Shown: in pieces, positions 26,829 through 40,291 of the stretch | Layout of the letters: each line of letters begins with the position of its first letter | How positions within the stretch are numbered: position 1 is the first letter of the stretch | DNA from: Neocallimastix lanati (nom. inval.) | Lineage: Eukaryota > Neocallimastigomycota > Neocallimastigomycetes > Neocallimastigales > Neocallimastigaceae | Direction: 5' to 3' | Assembly: GCA_016946835.1 (NCBI GenBank) | Contig: JACVTC010000064.1 | Location: forward strand, 366,001 to 430,000 | DNA length: 64,000 nt | Notes under the pieces: model-generated | Database searches by the model: none | Told to the model about the DNA's origin: nothing | The model's input: only the letters and a program-made list of their open reading frames with translations | Program-made: the position numbers and the translations under genes

Positions 26829-27153
26829 GTTTTATCGATATTGATGGTCCTGCAGCTGTAAATATATCTGGTTCTACAATTAGAAGAATATATCATGATT
26901 TTTATACCTATCCAACTGTTGGAATTTTTGATGAAGTAAGTTATTTAGAATCATTTATAAATAATATATATTATTGATTGATTGATTTAAGTTAATCTAA
27001 TATGTATAAAATTATCTAATTAATAAAAAAAAATTATATTTTATTTTATATTAGGCTAAGGATGAAGTAGTTGAAACCATGTATCTCTCTCTTTTCCCTA
27101 TTTTACTTCAACAAAATAGAAAGCAACTTGGTGAAATTTATTCACAACATTAA
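23607..27153 (+). CDS. Seven-transmembrane protein with C-terminal RGS domain
   Basis: Fifteen exons join in phase to 546 residues: 23607-23773, 23893-23992, 24119-24149, 24254-24299, 24387-24442, 24542-24642, 24753-24785, 24882-24970, 25125-25365, 25587-25623, 25757-25965, 26065-26095, 26327-26621, 26830-26935, 27055-27153. Seven hydrophobic segments are visible, including IIYLFLNIFCIFYYFIPLIW (TM1), KIAYIITIILMLLSILVSI (TM4), YIGIVFTILCIIIVIIFTF (TM5) and GILLFVINGFYLHFTSVII (TM7). A LINRAIRLYFLYKLN loop follows TM3. From about residue 384 comes an RGS domain: EFVVENVLFWENYCILQK, an acidic/Ser-rich insert, then DGPAAVNISGSTIRRI, which matches the family box around VNIS..TR. RGS domains accelerate GTP hydrolysis by G-alpha subunits. 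The receptor-like fusion resembles plant AtRGS1 in layout and suggests ligand-controlled G-protein shut-off at the membrane. The join between 25365 and 25587 is the least certain: a possible exon near 25436-25497 was left out because it breaks the frame. Confidence 0.85.
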
Positions 27154-27322
27154 ATTAATTTTTTTTTTTTAAAAATTATTTATATACCTATTATAAATTA
27201 TAATTTATATTAGATAGTTAACAGAAAATTAAAATAGTTATTATCGGATTAAATTTATTTTTTTTTTAGGTCTAATATAATAAAATAGTGAATATAGGGT
27301 GATACAATTAATAAATAAATAA

Positions 27323-27365
<43 letters not shown>

Positions 27366-27561
27366 AATAAATAAATAAATAAATAAATATTATATAATAA
27401 GCTCAATATATATATCAAAAATTTTTTATTAAAATGAATTTTTTTTTTTATTTTTTTTTTTATTATTTTGATGGAATATCTTTTTATTCAAAATTTGTTA
27501 TAACTATTTTATAAAAAAAAAATTCCATATTTATGTTTAAAATAATTTAATTCTCATAGTG

Positions 27562-27593
<32 letters not shown>

Positions 27594-27712
27594 GTTTTTA
27601 AGATAAAGAATTAAAGAATTAGTTTGTGGATAGAATTGATAAAAATTAGTTATATTTATATATACGATTATACGTTTATTATGACAAGAGAATTACTACA
27701 CAAATAGTTATA
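27154..27712. other. AT-rich spacer between the 7TM-RGS gene and a LINE
   Basis: Contains a 39-base A-run (27325-27363), an AAAT array and a T-run near 27562-27588. The part after about 27600 may be 5' sequence of the retroelement that follows. No ORF was found. Confidence 0.65.
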
Positions 27713-30102
27713 ATGGATAATGGTTTTTTAACCAATGAACTTATAGAAATTGAACCACCAGGTAATATTTCTCTTAGTTCAAAGGAAAATTTAGTGATAA
27801 TCATATCTACTTTACAATTAACATCTTTGTTATATTCTCCAGTAAAGGACAAAAATAGTAAATTAGCTACTTCTACTAAAGAACAGTTAGAAGTATGGCA
27901 CAATCACTATAAAAAACTTGTATCAAGCCATTCTGATATCAATAGTGCATTAATCGAATGGTCTAATAAATTTTCCAATGGTACAATTAGGTATACGAGA
28001 CACGATGAATGGGATATAAATCAAGACATCAGTATAGAAGAAATTAAAGAAGCAATTTTAGCTACTCCAAATTATAAAGCTTCAGGCCCGGATGGAATTC
28101 TATTGAATTTTATAAAGCTTTAATTCCTCTGGATGACGAAAATTCAGTAAATAATTTCTGCTTCTGGTTTAAATTGTTTACAGAAGATAAACTCAAGAAT
28201 TTGGAATGGAGAATTTCCTAGTACATGGAATGAAGCAAATATTATATCTATTCCTAAAGAAGGAGATGATCTATCTGATTGTGACAATTATCGAGGTATC
28301 TCTCTGATTAGCAATGGTATAAAACTCATTTCGAAAATAGTCTCCAAAAGAATTTCAGAATATGGACTTAAAAATAATTTTATTAGGCCAGAGCAATTTG
28401 GATTTCGTACTAAAGAAGAATGTGTTAGTTTATTTATTTCAATTCGAGAAATTTGTCAAAGGCGTAAAAATGATAATATAGAAACTTACCTTGCTTTTCT
28501 AGATTTAAAAAAGGCATATGATTCTGTTCCAATAGGTAATATTTTATATAAATTAGATGCTTTAGGTATTAGAGGTAAATGTTATCAATTTATAAAAAAA
28601 ATCTATATTTGACTTCCAAAGCCATTATTAAAATTGATGATCAATATTCGGAATCTTTTAATATTAAGAAAGGAGTTAGACAAGGTTGTCCACTATCACC
28701 AATTCTTTTCAATCTATTTATTAATGACATTTTTAATGATTATTCAGAACTTGGAATTCCTTTAGGCAAATCCAGATGTTGTGGTGGACTCTTTGCAGAT
28801 GATATTGTTCTATGCGCACTGTCAAAAACTAAGTTAAAAAAAATGCTTAAGAAGGTAAATGAATGGGCTAAATTTAATATGATGAATTTTGGAATTAACA
28901 AGTGTGCAACGATGGTGATTCGACCAGACACACCTCTTTTTCAAAATAAAAGAGATCCTACTTTTTATTTTGCTGGTCAACCAATCCCAATAACTAAATG
29001 TTATACCTATTTAGGTGTACCATTTAATAAAAGCTTATCGTTGAACCCTATTATTAAATTACTTAACTCTAAAGTTACTAAAGCTCTCTTTTCTGTTAGT
29101 AAATTTCTTTCAAATTCCAAAATTCCTATTCCATTTAAGAAGATTATAATTAACTCTTATGTACTTAGTAAAGTCTCTTACTTTGCACCTTTACTTGGTT
29201 CATATAAAGCAAGAACAAATAATACTCAGAAATTAATTAATAAAGGATTAAGATGGGTTGCAGGTTTACAAAAAGCCAAATCTTTTATTAATGTATATTC
29301 TATTTCAAAAGATTTAAATATTCCTCCATTGTCAGCTAAGTGTGCTTTGTCTCAAGTCAAATGTTTTAATAAATGGAAAGATTCAAATTGTATTATTTTC
29401 TATTTAGTTAATAATATTCCAAAATCTAGAAAATATACATGGACGAAAAAAAGTAGAACTCTTAAACGTAAACTAGAGAAAAGAGATAATAACGATAATA
29501 AAATCAAGGATTTTTATTGGAAAAGAGATATGAAAATCAATTCTATTAAAGCTGAGTTTTATGACAAAACCAAATTTGAAGAAACATTAAAATTTATTAA
29601 ACTTTGTTATGAATATCCTGATCTTTCATATGGTTTCTATTGGCTATTGAGAGTACGAAGCGGATATAGATTAGATGCTAGAATTGCTAAAGCTGTAAAA
29701 ATAATAGATCAAATGTGTCCTAATTTTTGTCCCTGTTGTAAAAGTAATAAACAATGGATAAGTTATTGGTTAATTGATTGTCCATTTTTCAATCATATTC
29801 GTAGTAAAGTTAATGATAAAATTTTATTTTTATATCATGCTTTTTACCGTGGCAACCTAACAAATGATATTGTTAATAGTAATAATGATTACAGCAACAG
29901 TAATAATAGTAATAGTAATAATAGTTTTAGTAATATTAGTAATAGTATTATTAGTAATGTTAGTAATAGTATTGAAAATAATGTGTATGTTGATTCTAGT
30001 GTGTGTGAAAAAGTGTTTAATTTCCTTCTTGGAGGTCGAAGCATTAATAACAGTACAAGGGAATGGAAGGATCATAATTTTGTATCTCAAAACTATGATT
30101 AA
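27713..30102 (+). mobile_element. Non-LTR (LINE-type) retrotransposon, frameshifted
   Basis: The reverse transcriptase is readable across three frame changes. The first frame (27713-28098) ends in YKASGPDGI, the start of the palm. A middle frame (about 28098-28165) holds EFYKALIPLDD. The next (about 28178-28610) holds IWNGEFPSTWNEANIISIPK, RPEQFGF and LAFLDLKKAYDSV. The last (to 30102) holds GVRQGCPLSPILFN and the catalytic FADDIVL. A Cys-rich C-terminus (CPNFCPCC, then CPFF) and an Asn/Ser-rich tail encoded by an AAT/AGT repeat follow. The last frame change sits at an 8-base A-run (about 28602). The endonuclease domain expected upstream is missing, so the copy is 5' truncated. A-runs after 30316 may mark its 3' tail. 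It is not functional as it stands. Confidence 0.9.
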
Positions 30103-30312
30103 CATTGCGAAGTAAATATTAATTATTATACTACAGTATAATAATGCCCTTGTGAAGTCTTACAAATATTAATTAAATGAAACTAGAATATATTATACCA
30201 TTATTTTATTTTATTTTGTGTTTTATTTTTTGTTTATTTTTAATCTTTTTTTCTTTTATTACATGTATTTTATCATATATTTAATTAATAAAAATGAAAC
30301 AAGTTTGCTGCC

Positions 30313-30316
<4 letters not shown>

Positions 30317-30353
<37 letters not shown>

Positions 30354-30396
30354 ACTATTATTATTATTATATATTAAATAAAGTTATTCTCGAAAT

Positions 30397-30436
<40 letters not shown>
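30317..30436 (+). repeat. Two long A-runs downstream of the LINE
   Basis: Runs of about 34 and 38 A flank a short TTATTATTATTAT segment. Such tails are expected at the 3' end of LINE insertions, and two runs would fit two adjacent insertions. In this genome A-runs also occur elsewhere, so the link is only suggestive. Confidence 0.5.
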
Positions 30437-30439
<3 letters not shown>

Positions 30440-30469
30440 AATTAACTCTTAATGTAAAATTCAACTAAA

Positions 30470-31860
30470 AAACAGATATAATTCCAAGTCAAAGTTAAAA
30501 GTCTAATAAATTCAAAGCACGTTGCTCTGAAGTTATTCTTCATCCAAATGTCAAATGACTTTTTTAACGTGTCATCTCAACGCTAATTATTCGTTTTTCA
30601 ATCTTTGTGTAAGTTAGAATACTAATAGCTGGAACTCGGAAAAAAGGGATAGTGTTGTTTACATGAACTCAATATTTAAATTAATATGTGTCTGCCTCCA
30701 AGATATCAGTAAAAGTAAATTTATTTTCAAGGAAAACTCTTTATCATCTGTACTTGTTACAATTTGTTTTTTTTTTTTATTATTATTTTTTTTTAAGGGC
30801 TTACAATAAGCTCCCTGGAATAAGAGCTCAAAATAGATGATTTAATGTTCGTTTAAAAGCCTTTTCTGAATTTGATCAATGGTTGAGAAGTTATACTAAT
30901 AACAACTCTCCTGCGGTTCTTATTGGGGACTTAAGAAATATATTTCATAATATTTTCCTCACTGGACTGTTGCTAAGCTATTTGGTAATAATTTATTACT
31001 TATGTCAAAGGTTCTAAGTCCTCATGTATTGATCACATAATCTATAATAAAGCTATAATTCCTCATGTTCACTTATCATCTTTCTTGTTCTACTTTTACT
31101 AGCATATCTATTCATAAACCTATTATACTGTCTTGTAATAAGGACAATATAATAGGTTTTATTGATACTTTTTATAGTATTGGCAAAAAAAAAAAAAAAA
31201 AAAAAAAAAATCAAAGCTTTTATACCAGCGGAACTTAAAGGACCTGGGTTTCACTGCCCATATTATGTTAAGAAACTTTCTAATGATAAGCATTTAGCTT
31301 ACAAAAATAGTAAACCTTTTTCTGATAACCCTAATATTGATGCTGATTTGAATTTATTCAGTATCATAAATTAAGAAAGACTATTAAGAAAATTAAAAGT
31401 ACTATTCGTTCAAACCCGTTATAAAGCAAATATTATTGAAGTTTGTAATTTTTTTTTATTTCTAACTCAACTTATAATTTATCATGCGATATCCAAATTT
31501 TTCCTATTGTTGGATTTCGTGTTTCACTTCAAATCAAATGCTTTATTAAATGGAGAAATTATAAAAGTATTATAAAAGGATCTAATTGAAAATATCTCTA
31601 AGATGTCACATTTTTCTTGGACAAAAAAGTCGATTTCTCTCTATAGAAAAAAAAAAAAAATTAGAGATGAAAATATTAAGAAATACAAAGATGTAATTGA
31701 ATTCTATTGGTCAAATAATGATAAACGTCAAGGAATTAAAGGTGCAAATTATGGTAAATACGAATACATTGAAACAAAAAAATTATTCAAGCTCAGCTTT
31801 GAATATTCTCATAATTTAATTTAGGTTTTAACTAGATTTTAAGATTAAGATCAAAAAAAA
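30470..31860 (+). mobile_element. Second, heavily decayed LINE relic (endonuclease and C-terminal parts)
   Basis: Fragments in several frames match the order of a LINE. ICVCLQDISKSK (about 30686) resembles the CLQE motif of the apurinic-type endonuclease. LKAFSEFDQWL and AVLIGDLRN (about 30854-30937) match its central GDFN region, and SSCIDHIIYNK (about 31017) matches its late SxIDxI region, followed by HKPIILSCNK. Downstream, 31216-31371 (PAELKGPGFHCPYYVKKLS) corresponds to the linker before the polymerase. CFIKW, FSWTKKSISLYRK (31603) and KLFKLSFEYSH match the C-terminal part of the neighbouring LINE (NKW, TWTKKSRTLKRK, KFIKLCYEYPD). The palm domain is absent, so an internal deletion removed it. 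Confidence 0.7.
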
Positions 31861-32002
31861 AAAAAAAATTGTTTCTATCAATCCGGTCAAACACTCTTAT
31901 AAAATCTAGAATATTAAATAATTAACTTATAATTAATTAATAATGATCACATTCAATATATTAATGATTTAAATTAATCTGAAAAAAAAGAATGGAAGAA
32001 AT

Positions 32003-33260
<1,258 letters not shown>

Positions 33261-35197
33261 AAAAAAAAAATTATCTTTTAATTGTCCATGTTTATTTGTT
33301 AAACATTTTCATTAATTTATTTATACATAAGATAATATGCCACATTACAAAAATAAAAACATGGACGCCACAATTTATATAAAGCCACATTGCAAAATAA
33401 AATTATTAGGAAATGCAACACTTTTCCATTTAATTGTATGTTAAAAACAGAGAGAGATTGATCGTGGTACCAAGTACTTACTATCAATTAGCATATCCTG
33501 TTTTATTTTTTATAAGTGTATGATATATTTACAATTTTTTTATTAATTTATTATTTATTTATTAATACCATATTCATTTATAATTACTTTTTTTTTTAGT
33601 TTTTATAATATATTTTTATAAAAAAAAAAAAAAAAAAAAAAAAAGGAATATAAAAAAATAATTTTTTGTAAAAATTTAAAATTTTTAAATTTCAATAAAT
33701 AGAAATTTTTTACCTTTTATGGTAGTTTTCAAAAAAATTTTTTTTTGATATTAAATAAAATTTAATTTAAATTTAATATAAAGATAATATAATAGAAACA
33801 TTAACAGCTTATATATATTTTAATCTACGTAATATAAATTTTAATTATTAATATTTAATTTTAATTTTAACTATAAATTACATATAAATATATGAATTCA
33901 AAAAAAAAATGGAAACGACTATTCTTGAACCATTAATTGTACGACATTAACCGAAATAGGTAATATTATTTAATTCGATGTCATTTTATTATTTATTAAG
34001 ATTTTCATTTTCTTTTTTCTTTTTTTTTTTTTTTAATTTATTATTTTTAAAGAAATTTTATTTGAAAATGGAAATGAATTTAAAAAAAAAATTATTTTTT
34101 AATTTATACAATATATTATAAATATAGTATTAATTTATAATATATTGATGTTTAATGTAATACAATATATAATATTATAAAATATTTATATTAAATGAAT
34201 ATGTTTAATTTCGAATTAGTTTAATAAATAAATATTAAATATTAAATATTAAATATTAATTGTTAAATGTTAAATGTTCAATGTTCAATGTTTAATATTA
34301 AATATTAAATATTAAATATTAAATAAAAAATTGTGAATATTTAATAAAATATATAATTAAATAATAAATAAATAATAAATAATAAGACAATAATAAATAA
34401 TAAATAATGAATAATAAATAATAAATAATAAATAATAAATAATAAATAATAAATAATAAATAATATAAATAATAATAAATAATATAAATAAATAATAAAT
34501 AATGAATAAATATTAAATAAATGAAATAATAAATAATAAATAATAAATAATAAATAATTAATAAATATTAAATAAATGAAATAATAAATAATAAATTTAT
34601 TATAATTAAAGCAATATTTATCAATTAAACATTAAAATCAATAAATAATCATGTTATTATTAAATAATTAATAATAAATAGACTTTATATTAAAGGGAAT
34701 AAAAAAAAAGGAAAACGAAGTAAAAAAAATTTTTTTTTTCTTTTAAAAAAAAACATAAAAATAATAATATAAAAAATAATAAAAAGAGTTATAAAAAAAT
34801 AAAATCCTAGAAGAGGAATTTATTTATTTTTTTTTTTAAAAAAAAGGAATACATATTAAATTTTAATTTTAATTATAATAGTATTCTTTTTATTTATAAT
34901 TAAGATAAAAATTTAAAAACAAATAGAATAATTATAAATAAAAAGAAAAATAATTAAAATTAAAATATCATCAACTTTAGTTTTAATCAAAGAACAAATA
35001 GATTTATTAGTTTCTAATATTTAAAAAATATTTGTATATATTTATTTTTTATAAAAAAAAAATAATAATAATATAAAGCGTAAAACAAAAATTTAATTTT
35101 TTTTTTTCGAACTTAATAAAAAAAATAAAACTTAAATCAACGTTCGTTGTTATTTATAATTTTTTATTGAGAAGTATAACACAATATAATTATAAAA
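33261..35197. other. AT-rich spacer upstream of the CCCH-finger gene
   Basis: The left 230 bases (to about 33490) are of higher complexity (GCCACATT appears twice) and may be the 3' end of the copia relic. The remainder is homopolymers, TTAAATATTAAATAT strings (34225-34325), an AATAAAT array (34370-34560) and an inverted repeat at 34860-34967. A short ATG-led frame at 33909 stops after 13 codons and has no support. Confidence 0.6.
34860..34967. repeat. Inverted repeat with symmetric mismatch
   Basis: Left arm 34860-34902 and right arm 34929-34967 pair as two blocks (ATTTTAATTTTAATTAT and CTTTTTATTTATAATTA) separated by unpaired bases on both sides. The arms consist of AT except for one C/G pair, so chance is harder to exclude than for the other hairpins. 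Confidence 0.6.
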
Positions 35198-37197
35198 ATG
35201 GAAGAAATAATTTCAATTGATTCACCTGTTATGAACTCCAAGCAAAAGTTCAATCAAAGACTTATTGTTAGTATAATGATATCATAAAAAAATAAATAAT
35301 TTATAATTGAAAATATAATATTTATTTATTTAAATAATAGAATAAAATATAAAATAATAATACAAAAATAATAAAAGTACAAAATGGAATAATTGGAATA
35401 TATTATTATTAATATTTTTATTTTATTTATATTAATATTTTTTTTTCTTTTTACAAATTAATAAAAAAAAAAAAAAAAGAGCTTTATAAGTAAGAAATTA
35501 GACAATTTAAATGTTTCATATAGTAAGTTTAATTTATTTAAAATATAAATTTAATATTAATCAACTTTAATTTTATACAAAAATATTGGATTTTTACTAA
35601 TAATATATTATAAAACGATATATTCATAATAAAATATTAGCTCCAGAAAATGTTGAAGCTGTTTTTGCATTATTAAATAAGGGATTGAATAAAGCTCAAC
35701 TTACCGAAGAAGTTACCAAAAGTGAGTATTTAATAGATCTTTGAACTAAAATTTGTAATTTGTTTCAATTATAATTATTGGAAATAACAAAAGATAATAA
35801 TAAAAATATATTATTAAAAAAAATTAAATAAAGAAATTAAAAAAATATATATATTAATATGTAATAAAAGTAAATATATATAGAATAAACTAACAGGAAA
35901 TGTTTTTTTTTATATATATATAAAAACAATGAAATATATTAGTCTTTAACGATGATAAGGATAAGATTAACAATTCTTTAATTAATTGTTTAATTGGTTA
36001 TTCAAATGTTTGCTGTACTCCAGTTCACGAAGTCACACCTGCTTCTACTGAATTAAAGTCACCATCTATAAAGAGTGATAAGGCTTCTGTTAAGGCTGAA
36101 AACATTAGCAAGACTAAGAGAAGAGTATCACAAATTTCACATTCCTCACGTAATCGTAGAAGTATTATTGAAACACCAGTTTCACCACCACCATCTCCAC
36201 CAAAGTCCAGCAAAGCTTCTTCTGTTAGCTCTGGTGAATTTGAAAAGAGTCAAAAGAATATCTATCACCAAAAAAGATTATCTAGATCCGCTACTACTTT
36301 AGATATAACTAATCAAATTCAAAAAGAAGTTATGGCTCAAACTATGGCTGCTGCTTCTTCCAATGCTGTTGGTGATATTCCATTAAAGGATAAAGATACT
36401 GTTAAGAAGGACCGTAGAAGATCTTCAATTCGTTCTCACAGAACTAGTTTCTCTAGTGTTAAGGAAGAAGATACTTCTAGAATTAGATGTCAATACTGGC
36501 CATCATGTAATCGTGGAGACCAATGTAAATTCTGGCATCCAAAGGAATTATGTAAAAAGTTCCCAAATTGTCCAAATGGTGATAAGTGCTTGTACATTCA
36601 CCCAGCTGTTAGCTCTAAGCCACCATCTAAACCACAATCTCCATACAACAGAAGAATTTCTCAATCCAGTAATATTGTACCAGATCTTTCCGGTGAACGT
36701 AGTGCTATTGAATGTAAGTATGGTGCTAATTGTACTCGTACCGACTGTAAATTCTCTCATCCAAGTCCAGCTCTTGCTAAATTAAACAAACAAAATATTC
36801 AAGAAAAGAGTTCAAAGACTATTGAAAAAAATTCAAAGGCTAATGTTCCATGTCACTATTATCCAAATTGTAAGAATGCTGACTGTCCATATATGCATCC
36901 AACTCCAAAGGCTAGTGATACTGTTAACGTTGCTGTAAGTTTTTTTTATTTAAATTTATTACTAATAAATATTTAAATATAATATAGTTTTATTTTATAT
37001 TATTTTATTATAATTAAAAAAAAAAATTATATATAATATAATTAATAAAATAACATAAATATTAATATATTTTAAATATATTTGTAATCAATATTTTTAA
37101 TAATTTTTTTTTTCTAAAAAAAAAAAAGTGCCGTTATGGTTCATCTTGTACCAAGAAGGATTGTCGTTTCCTTCACCCAAGTTCTAGAAAAATTTAA
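35198..37197 (+). CDS. Nab2/ZC3H14-like poly(A)-binding CCCH zinc finger protein
   Basis: Five exons in phase: 35198-35266, 35480-35522, 35641-35721, 35943-36934, 37129-37197, giving 417 residues. The N-terminal 90 residues (PENVEAVFALLNKGLNKAQL, then SLINCLIG) resemble the helical PWI-like fold of Nab2 and ZC3H14. A Ser/Pro/Lys-rich linker follows. Five tandem CCCH fingers sit at about residues 247-263, 268-284, 322-337, 368-383 and 396-411. The first two have C-x5-C-x5-C-x3-H spacing and the last three C-x5-C-x4-C-x3-H, typical of this family. The number equals that of human ZC3H14, whereas yeast Nab2 has seven. Family members bind poly(A) RNA in the nucleus and limit tail length and export. 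The last finger is on its own exon behind an acceptor that follows an A-run. Confidence 0.88.
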
Positions 37198-38093
37198 GTT
37201 TTTTTTTTTTATTTAGTATTTTTTTAGTTAATTATAATATTATATAGTTTTATAATCAATAATTTTTTTTTTTATATTTCAGCAATTATTTTTTCTTTTT
37301 TTTAAAAAAAAAAAAAAATTATCAACTCTTTTTTAAAAAAAAAAATTAATAATTCAAATTCAAAAATTTTTTTTCTTAGAAAGTTTATAAAAAAAATTAA
37401 TGATATTCAAAGTTGAAAGAAAGAAAAAAAAGTAAACATATTTTTTTTCTAAATTTCACAATTGCAATATTGCAATAAAGATATTATTATAAATTAAATA
37501 TTCTAGAAAAAAAAATGAATTAAAAAATAAAAAGAACAATTCAAATAGATTATTACATATATAAAATTATCCATTATGCAATAAATTTTATATTTAATTA
37601 AAAAAAATTATAAAATTATTGATAATTTGATAATTAGTAATGATTTATTTAAAAAAAAAAATAAAATAAAAATTAATATATAATAAATTCAAAATAAAAT
37701 TAAAAAAAATTAATAATATAAAAAGAAAAATATATTATTAATAAGAAAGAAAAAAATAAGAAATTAAAAAATAAATAAACAACAAAATAAACAACAAAAT
37801 AAACAACAAAGAATTAAAAATAAAATATTAAAATAATAATAAAAGAATAAAACAAAAATAAAATTAACAAATCTAAAATAAATTAACAAACAAAAATTAA
37901 AAATAAAAAGCAAATTTAAAAAAAAAATAATAAACAAAAACTAAAATGACTATTAAAAAAGCAAAACAAAACAACATTGAATATGTAATAAAAATAATAA
38001 ATCAAAACAAAAAATATCAATATATAAATAAAATCAATACAAAAAATAATTATAAAATTATAAAATTCAGTAATCAAAATATTAATAATAATA

Positions 38094-38135
<42 letters not shown>

Positions 38136-39580
38136 ATAAAAAAAAGTTAATATTAGTTTAATAAAAATAATTACTTTATAAATAAAAAAAATGAGCTTAT
38201 TATTTTTTATTTTCAGTAATTAATATTTTATTATTAAATTTTTTTTCAGTTTAAATTTTTTTTTTTTTTGAACCTTATAAGGTTATTAAAAAAAATTTTT
38301 AGAAAAAATAAGAATAATATATATTAATTTAGTAATAAAATAAAAATAATTAGTTAATCAATATTAATAATAATTATAAAAGAAAATTATAAATATATTA
38401 ATAAATTAATAATAATAATCTTTAAAAAAAATTGATCAATTATTAAACACAATAAATAAATATTAGTATATAACAAAAGATAAAAAAAAAAATCAGTAAT
38501 TTAAAGAATATATATACAAAAGTTGTTTATTTGTTTATTTTAAAAGTTTATTATATTTTAATTTCTTAATATTGTATAATAATTTTGATAGGAAATTATT
38601 ATATTTTAATTTTATTTTGAAAATTTATTATTATTTTATTTTTTATTTTATATTATTATTATTATTTTTTTTTTAAATAACATTACTATTAAAAAAATTT
38701 TTTTTTTATTATTTCTTTTTCTTTAATCATTTGATAATTATAATATCATTTTAATTATAAGGTTCATTTTATTAAATTATAATATCATTTAATCATTGAA
38801 AAGATGATACCTTTTATTATTAACTTTTTTATATTTATTTTGGATGGATGACAGAACTTTCAAATACTTTTAATTTTTTTTTAAAAAAAAAATTAAAAAA
38901 GTAAAACAATTTCAAGGAAAAAAGGAAGAAATTATTGATAGTATTAGTATAGATTGAAATAAATTTAAAAGTGAACAAATTCTTTAGTTTGAATATTATG
39001 TACATTAATCGATAGAAATAATAGTTTTTTTTCCTAAATATTTATACAAATATATATATATTTAGTAATAATTTTTTTTATATATAAGAAAAGTGGAGTT
39101 AATTTAATTTTAGTAATAGTTTTTCAAATGGGAAAAATAACATTAAAATAAGTAGTAGTAGTTGATGTTGTACTAATTGTACTAGTGATAGTTACAGTAG
39201 TCGAGATTTGTAGTAGAGAAAAATAGTGAGTTTTATTTAATAGTCTAATGTAATTAATACTTTTTTATTGGTGTTTTTTTTTTTAAACATTAACTTTTTG
39301 ATTTATTATATTAATTTTTCAAATGATGAAATAAGAAAAAAAAAAAAAAAAAAAAAAAAAAAATAACTTTCTACTTTAAAAAATATGTTATTTTTTTTTT
39401 TTTTTTTTTAGTTTTGTTTAGTTTCTTTCATTGCTGATTCAGTTCTTTACTATTGTTCCACAATTTGGATCAAATTAAAATTAAAAAAAAAAAAAAAAAA
39501 AAATTTCCTCTAGTAATTAATGAGAAATTATAATAAACATTCCTTAGGATAAACAAAGAGTAAAAAATTTTAAAGATAAT
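37198..39580. other. AT-rich spacer
   Basis: Homopolymers and Lys/Asn/Ile-coding low complexity. ORFs such as 37946-38161 are made of A-rich repeats and have no domain. From about 39090 the composition includes GTAGTAG and CTAGTGATAG strings, possibly the edge of the ankyrin relic that follows on the other strand. Confidence 0.6.
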
Positions 39581-39584
39581 ATTA

Positions 39585-39905
39585 ATTATTAGATAGGGTA
39601 TCTCCTTTTCTTGGCATACATGCCGTAAGTATTAGCCTATTTACTATTGTTATATTTACTATTGTTTTATTTATATTTATATTTACTATTGTTTTATTTA
39701 TATTAGCTCCATGTTCTACTACTAGTACTACTAGGTATTCTATTACTAATTTCTTATTTTCCCCCATCTACATGAATTAAAGTAATAGTGTTTCACCAAT
39801 GCTAACTTTCTTTTAATATAGATATCCCGCCCCGTGTTTCTACTAAATATTCTACTATTAATTTCTTATTTCTATTATAGCATGCCGTAAATAATAACTT
39901 TTATT
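39585..39905 (-). pseudogene. Ankyrin-repeat gene relic
   Basis: On the minus strand, NRNKKLIVEYLVE (about 39880-39840) and, in a second unit, MGENKKLVIEYLV then VVEHGANINK (39767-39690) match the GNxxLVxYLVEHGANIN core of fungal ankyrin repeats. Between them GETLLL fits the GETPLxxA step. Stops and frame changes separate the pieces, and a short internal duplication (NINKTIVNI) distorts the second unit. Only about two repeats remain. Arrays of such repeats are common in gut fungi. The original partner domains cannot be seen. Confidence 0.55.
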
Positions 39906-40119
39906 ACTATTTGTTATTTTCTTTATTTATATTACCATATTGTACTATTTTTTTTTTTTTATATAAATAAATATATATATATAATGTATTTAACAAAAAT
40001 ATATATATTAAAAATAAAATAAAATTTAATAAAAAATATAGTTAATGTAAATATAATTGAAAATAATGAGAAATTTTCCAAAAGTTATTCTGATATTATG
40101 ATATGGAGAGAGATCATTT

Positions 40120-40259
40120 CTACCAAAAACATTTAATAAAATAAAAAAAAAAAAAAAGTAATATCTGTAAAGAAGATAGTGTGAAGACCACTAAACTCTC
40201 CCTCTCTTGAACCAAACCAAGAAAAATAACGATAAGGAGATTCAATTTCCTAGAATCGT

Positions 40260-40291
<32 letters not shown>

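Noticed and set aside
29857-30115. Ile/Val/Thr-rich ORFs on both strands
   Set aside because: They are shadows of the Asn/Ser repeat tail of the LINE protein.
33909-33950. Short ATG frame METTILEPLIVRH as a first exon
   Set aside because: It stops after 13 codons and no in-phase downstream exon could be found.
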